Assembly (NCBI GenBank): GCA_964576515.1
Contig: CAZNUW010000009.1
Span: 1-64,000, forward strand
Length of the DNA stretch: 64,000 nucleotides
Reading direction: 5' to 3'
Origin: SHVO01 sp964576515
Lineage (GTDB): Bacteria > Pseudomonadota > Alphaproteobacteria > Rhodospirillales > Rhodospirillaceae
Shown: in pieces, positions 60,407-64,000 of the stretch
Numbering within the stretch: the stretch's first letter is position 1
How the letters are laid out: each line of letters opens with the position of its first letter
The notes under the pieces: model-generated
Database searches by the model: none
What the model saw: the letters and a program-made list of their open reading frames with translations, nothing else
Told to the model about the DNA's origin: nothing
Made by a program: the position numbers and the translations under genes

Positions 60407-61200
60407 CAGGCTTCTCCAAACATGACGTCGCCCACCATAAGGCGGCGGCGTCCTTCCGCCGTTTCCAGGAGCAAGGCGCCGTCGTCATCGAGACCGGCGA
60501 AAGCGCCCGACACGGGGCCCTCCGGCAAGCGCACGGACAGGGGCGCGCCGGACGGGGGGCCGTAAGCGCGCCAGGCCTCGCGGATCGCACCGAAACCGTC
60601 GGTGCGCCAGGTCTCGATCCAGGACAGCACCATGCGGCTCAAAACCGTGAGGACGTGGGCGGGCGTGGTGTCGACATGAGAGTCGGCGAGCGATCCGACG
60701 GGATAAAGAGCTTCGGGCACATCGACGGGGATCAGGTTGATCCCGATGCCCAGCACGATCCAGGTGCGCCGGTCGGGATCGGTCGCGAGTTCGGGAAGGA
60801 TGCCGCAGACCTTGCGGCCCGCAATGAGCACATCGTTCGGCCACTTGAAGGCGACGGCGGGCGGCGCGGTGTTGTGGCGCGGGAGTTCAAGGATGGCGTC
60901 GCGTACCGCCAAGGCCGCGACGAAACCGGCCTCGGGCGCGTGTTTGATCGCCTCGGGCGCGCGAATCAGGAAGGACGCGTAAACGTTGCCAGGCGGGCTT
61001 TGCCATGCACGCCCGGAGCGGCCACGACCGCCGGTCTGCGTTTTCGCCGACACGAGGAGCCCCTCGTCCACCTCGCCGCCCTGTTCGGCGATCCGCTTCA
61101 AGGCGGCGTTGGTGCTGTCCAACGCGTCAAACGCCATCACCCTCCAACCGGACGGAAGATGGGGTTCGGGCGGTGCGTGTGAAGCCGTGAACCAAGTCAA
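60406..61200 (-). CDS. birA: Biotin-[acetyl-CoA-carboxylase] ligase
   Basis: Attaches biotin to carrier proteins such as AccB. The 264 residues carry the catalytic GGRGRSGRAWQSPPGNVYASFLIR loop and KWPNDVLIAGRKVCGIL, with a C-terminal SH3-like domain. No N-terminal winged helix is present, so it should be only an enzyme (class I), not a repressor. It lies between nuoN and coaX as in most Alphaproteobacteria. Confidence 0.95.
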   Translation of the reverse strand: MTWFTASHAPPEPHLPSGWRVMAFDALDSTNAALKRIAEQGGEVDEGLLVSAKTQTGGRGRSGRAWQSPPGNVYASFLIRAPEAIKHAPEAGFVAALAVRDAILELPRHNTAPPAVAFKWPNDVLIAGRKVCGILPELATDPDRRTWIVLGIGINLIPVDVPEALYPVGSLADSHVDTTPAHVLTVLSRMVLSWIETWRTDGFGAIREAWRAYGPPSGAPLSVRLPEGPVSGAFAGLDDDGALLLETAEGRRRLMVGDVMFGEA

Positions 61201-61233
61201 AAAACGCCACCTAAAAAGGTAAGCGGGACGCCT

Positions 61234-62673
61234 CTATCCGAGGAACAACGCGCGAGCGGCGGCTTCGGCCCCCGTCACCAGCGGCGCCGGCACCACGAAA
61301 TAGATCAGCATGAGCGCGGCGCAGGCCGTGAGGATGGTCCCGTTGACCATATCCGGCTTATCGAAGGCGACCGCGGGCTCGTCGAAGTACATCACTTTGA
61401 TGATGCGGATGTAGTAGAACGCGCCCACGACGCTGGCGAGCACGCCGATGACGGCGAGCGGCACGAAGCCCGCGTTCACCGCGGCGACGAAGATGAAGTA
61501 CTTGCCGAGGAACCCGGCGAGCGGCGGGATGCCGGCCATCGAGAACATGAGCGCGGCGAGCGACATCGCCATCACGGGATGATGTTTGTTCATGCCCGAG
61601 AGGTCGTTGATGTCCTCGACATAGCGGCCGTTCACGCGCATCGAGAGAATGAGCGCGAAGGTGCCGATATTCATGAACATGTAGATCAGCATGTAGAACA
61701 GGAGACCGCGCGCGCCTTCCTCGTTGCCGACCACGAGGCCCACCAGGGCGTAACCGACGTGACCGATGGAGCTGTAGGCCATCAGGCGCTTGATATTGCG
61801 CTGTGCGATGGCGGCGAAGGAGCCCCATAGCATGGAGAGGATGGAGATCAGGACAATCACCTGCTGCCATTCCTCGATCATCGGCGCGAACGGGCCGACC
61901 AGGACGCGCAGGAACAGGCACAGGGCGGCGATCTTCGGACCGACGGAGAAGAAGGCCGTGATGGGTGTGGGCGCGCCTTCGTAAACGTCCGGCGTCCACA
62001 TGTGGAACGGCACCGCCGAGACCTTGAAGGCGAGGCCGGAGATGACGAACACGATGCCGATGATGACGCCGATATGGGGTTCGCCGCCGCGCAAGGCCGT
62101 CGCGAGACCTTCAAAGGTGGTCGTGCCGCCAAAGCCGTAAACCAGCGACGAGCCGTACAGAAGGAGACCCGAGGCGAGCGCGCCGAGGACGAAATACTTC
62201 ACGCCGGCTTCCGTCGAGCGCACGTTGTCGCGGTGGTAGGCCGCGAGCACGTAAAGCGAAAGGCTTTGCAGTTCGAGGCCGAGGTAAAGCGAGATGAGGT
62301 CGTTCGCCGACACCATCATCATCATGCCGAGGGTGGCGAACAGCACGAGGACCGGCAGCTCGAAGCGCGCGGTCTTGGCCGCCTGCGCCCAACTGTTGAT
62401 CATGAGCATCGTCAGCGCCGCCCCGATCAGGCAGAGAATCTTGGCGAAAGAGGTAAAGCCGTTGACGATGAAGAGGTTGCTGAACGTCACGGCGGACTCC
62501 GGCCCGCGCAGGACCAGGAACGCGGTGACGGCCATGACGGCGACGCCAAGCCAGCTCAGGAGCTGGGTGGAGTCCTCGTTCCGGAACACACCGATCATCA
62601 GGAGAACTATGCCCGAGAGGGCCATGAAGATCTCCGGCAGTGCGGGCATCAGGGAGGCGAGTTCAAACGTCAT
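61234..62673 (-). CDS. nuoN: NADH-quinone oxidoreductase subunit N
   Basis: A proton-pumping antiporter-like membrane subunit of respiratory complex I. The 479-residue protein has about 14 membrane helices. Conserved parts include LELQSLSLYVLAAYHRDNVRSTEAGVKYFVLG with the essential Glu, FKVSAVPFHMWTPDVYEGAPTP with the pump Lys/His, and FSMAGIPPLAGFLGKYFIF. It starts 12 bases after nuoM and ends the visible nuo operon. A 33-base gap separates it from birA. Confidence 0.97.
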   Translation of the reverse strand: MTFELASLMPALPEIFMALSGIVLLMIGVFRNEDSTQLLSWLGVAVMAVTAFLVLRGPESAVTFSNLFIVNGFTSFAKILCLIGAALTMLMINSWAQAAKTARFELPVLVLFATLGMMMMVSANDLISLYLGLELQSLSLYVLAAYHRDNVRSTEAGVKYFVLGALASGLLLYGSSLVYGFGGTTTFEGLATALRGGEPHIGVIIGIVFVISGLAFKVSAVPFHMWTPDVYEGAPTPITAFFSVGPKIAALCLFLRVLVGPFAPMIEEWQQVIVLISILSMLWGSFAAIAQRNIKRLMAYSSIGHVGYALVGLVVGNEEGARGLLFYMLIYMFMNIGTFALILSMRVNGRYVEDINDLSGMNKHHPVMAMSLAALMFSMAGIPPLAGFLGKYFIFVAAVNAGFVPLAVIGVLASVVGAFYYIRIIKVMYFDEPAVAFDKPDMVNGTILTACAALMLIYFVVPAPLVTGAEAAARALFLG

Positions 62674-62685
62674 CGGGGTAGCCCT

Positions 62686-64000
62686 TTAGCGCAAGAAAGC
62701 GAGGAGTTGCCCGCCGAGGTGCGTGACCTCGGTGGCGCCCGACGCCTGCAGCGCGGCCTGGTAGTTGTTCACGAGTTGCTCGACCGACTCGCTCATCACG
62801 TCGAGGAACGGAAGCGGATAGACCCCCATCCACATGGTGACGACGACGATCGGCGCGAGGATCGCGATTTCACGGCGATCGAGGTCCAGCATTTCCTTCA
62901 CGTCGGCCTTGGTGAGATCGCCCCAGATCACGCGGCGATACAAGACGAGCATGTAAGTCGCGCCGAGGACGACGCCCGAGGCCGCGAACAGCGCAACCCA
63001 GGTGTTCGCCTTGAAGGCGCCGGTCAGGACGAGGAATTCGCCGACGAAACCGGCGGTGCCCGGCAAGCCAACCGAGGCCAGCATGAACACCATGAAGGCG
63101 AAGGCGTACTTCGGCATGTTGTTGGCGAGGCCGCCGTAACGGTCGATCTCGCGGGTGTGCAGGCGGTCATAGACCACGCCGACGCACAGGAAGAGCGCAC
63201 CGGAGACGACGCCGTGCGAGAGCATCTGGAAGATGGCGCCTTCGATGCCTTGGGCGTTGCCCGTGAACACGCCGATGGTCACGTAACCCATGTGGGCGAC
63301 CGACGAATAGGCGATCATCTTCTTCATGTCCTGCTGCACAAGGGCAACGAGGGACGTGTAAACGATGGCGATGATCGAGAGCGTGAACACCAAGGGCGCG
63401 AAATAGGCGCTGGCGTCCGGCAGCATCGGGATCGAGAAGCGCAGGAAGCCGTAGCCGCCCATCTTCAGGAGCACGCCGGCCAGGATGACCGAGCCCGCCG
63501 TCGGCGCGTCGACGTGCGCGTCCGGCAGCCAGGTGTGCACCGGCCACATCGGCACCTTCACGGCGAAGGAGGCGAACATGCCCAGCCACAGCCAATACTG
63601 CACGTCGCGGGCGAACTGATGCTGCATCAGGGTCGGGATGTCGGTGGTGCCGACCTGGAAGTACATGGCGAGCAGCGCCACGAGCAGGAGCACGGACCCC
63701 GTCAGCGTATAGAGGAACAGCTTGAACGCCGAATAGACGCGGCGGCCGCCGCCCCAAACGCCGATGATGAGGAACATCGGGATCAGGACGCCTTCGAAGA
63801 AGACGTAGAAGAGCACCATGTCGAGCGCGCAGAACATGCCGATCATCATGGTCTGCAGGATCAGGAACGCGATCATGTACTCGCGGACCATCTTCTCGAT
63901 GGCTTCCCAGGACGCGAGGATGCAGATCGGCATCAGGAACGCCGACAGGACCACGAACAGCATCGAGATGCCGTCGACGCCCATGTGGTAGCCGATGCGG
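62686..64000 (-). CDS. nuoM: NADH-quinone oxidoreductase subunit M (5' end cut off)
   Basis: An antiporter-like proton-pumping subunit of complex I. The visible 438 residues begin in RIGYHMGVDGISMLFVVLSAFLMPI, the conserved segment after the first helices, so about 80 N-terminal residues lie beyond the right edge. Seen are FFEGVLIPMFLIIGVWGGG, AVKVPMWPVHTWLPDAHVDAPTAGSVILAGVLLKMGGYG (antiporter signature) and SSVAHMGYVTIGVFTGN. Reading continues open through the right edge. It is followed by nuoN. Confidence 0.96.
   Translation of the reverse strand, partial: RIGYHMGVDGISMLFVVLSAFLMPICILASWEAIEKMVREYMIAFLILQTMMIGMFCALDMVLFYVFFEGVLIPMFLIIGVWGGGRRVYSAFKLFLYTLTGSVLLLVALLAMYFQVGTTDIPTLMQHQFARDVQYWLWLGMFASFAVKVPMWPVHTWLPDAHVDAPTAGSVILAGVLLKMGGYGFLRFSIPMLPDASAYFAPLVFTLSIIAIVYTSLVALVQQDMKKMIAYSSVAHMGYVTIGVFTGNAQGIEGAIFQMLSHGVVSGALFLCVGVVYDRLHTREIDRYGGLANNMPKYAFAFMVFMLASVGLPGTAGFVGEFLVLTGAFKANTWVALFAASGVVLGATYMLVLYRRVIWGDLTKADVKEMLDLDRREIAILAPIVVVTMWMGVYPLPFLDVMSESVEQLVNNYQAALQASGATEVTHLGGQLLAFLR

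Overview
The window is a GC-rich alphaproteobacterial chromosome segment. The evidence is the gene order itself. Read from right to left it runs nuoM-nuoN-birA-coaX-rnj-mce-proS-lolC-lolD, then dnaE, then rpsB-tsf-pyrH-frr-uppS-cdsA-dxr-rseP-bamA-skp-lpxD-fabZ-lpxA-lpxI-lpxB-gltA, and then gltX, comEC, lexA, moeA-moaC-trpC-trpD-trpG. This is a well known syntenic backbone of Alphaproteobacteria. LexA-type SOS half-sites of the GAAC-N7-GAAC form and LpxI in place of LpxH also fit. I cannot place it below class with confidence; a Rhodospirillales- or Micropepsales-like lineage is a guess.

Left end (1-1124): a decayed patch. It holds an IS3-family transposase fragment joined to a 5' fragment of a type I restriction methylase (hsdM), then 0.7 kb of non-coding DNA with ten TGTCGC motifs. 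That DNA shares a block with the tail of a DUF3987 gene 35 kb away. trpE, expected beside trpG, is not seen. 1125-13480: tryptophan genes, molybdenum cofactor genes moaC/moeA, an unknown secreted protein, lexA with its own SOS box, comEC, gltX, gltA and a secreted creatininase-like protein. 13539-28332: one long minus-strand envelope and translation block (lipid A, FabZ, OMP assembly, RseP, isoprenoid and phospholipid steps, ribosome recycling, UMP kinase, EF-Ts, S2).

28582-50454: accessory genes around dnaE. Most interesting is the interval between dnaE and lolD (about 34.3-50.7 kb), where the backbone is interrupted by 16 kb. This holds a DUF3987 gene behind a near-consensus promoter overlapped by a perfect operator, four small exported proteins, a hybrid histidine kinase preceded by two FNR/FixK-like boxes, a Dps, a DUF559 nuclease-fold gene bracketed by inverted repeats, and a minus-strand operon wecB - bcsB-like - nfrB - nfrA. 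That operon looks like a complete c-di-GMP-controlled exopolysaccharide machine: WecB would supply UDP-ManNAc, NfrB (GT2 with two MshEN modules) would polymerise it, the BcsB-like protein would act in the periplasm, and NfrA (TPR plus barrel-like C-terminus) would act in the outer membrane.

50717-64000: lolD-lolC-proS, a small exported protein with trxC, mce, a katG insertion with a Fur/Irr-type operator, then rnj-coaX-birA-nuoN and a nuoM that runs off the right edge. No tRNA, rRNA or CRISPR array was seen. Five copies of one GC-rich hairpin repeat and three of a second palindromic repeat are scattered through the window.
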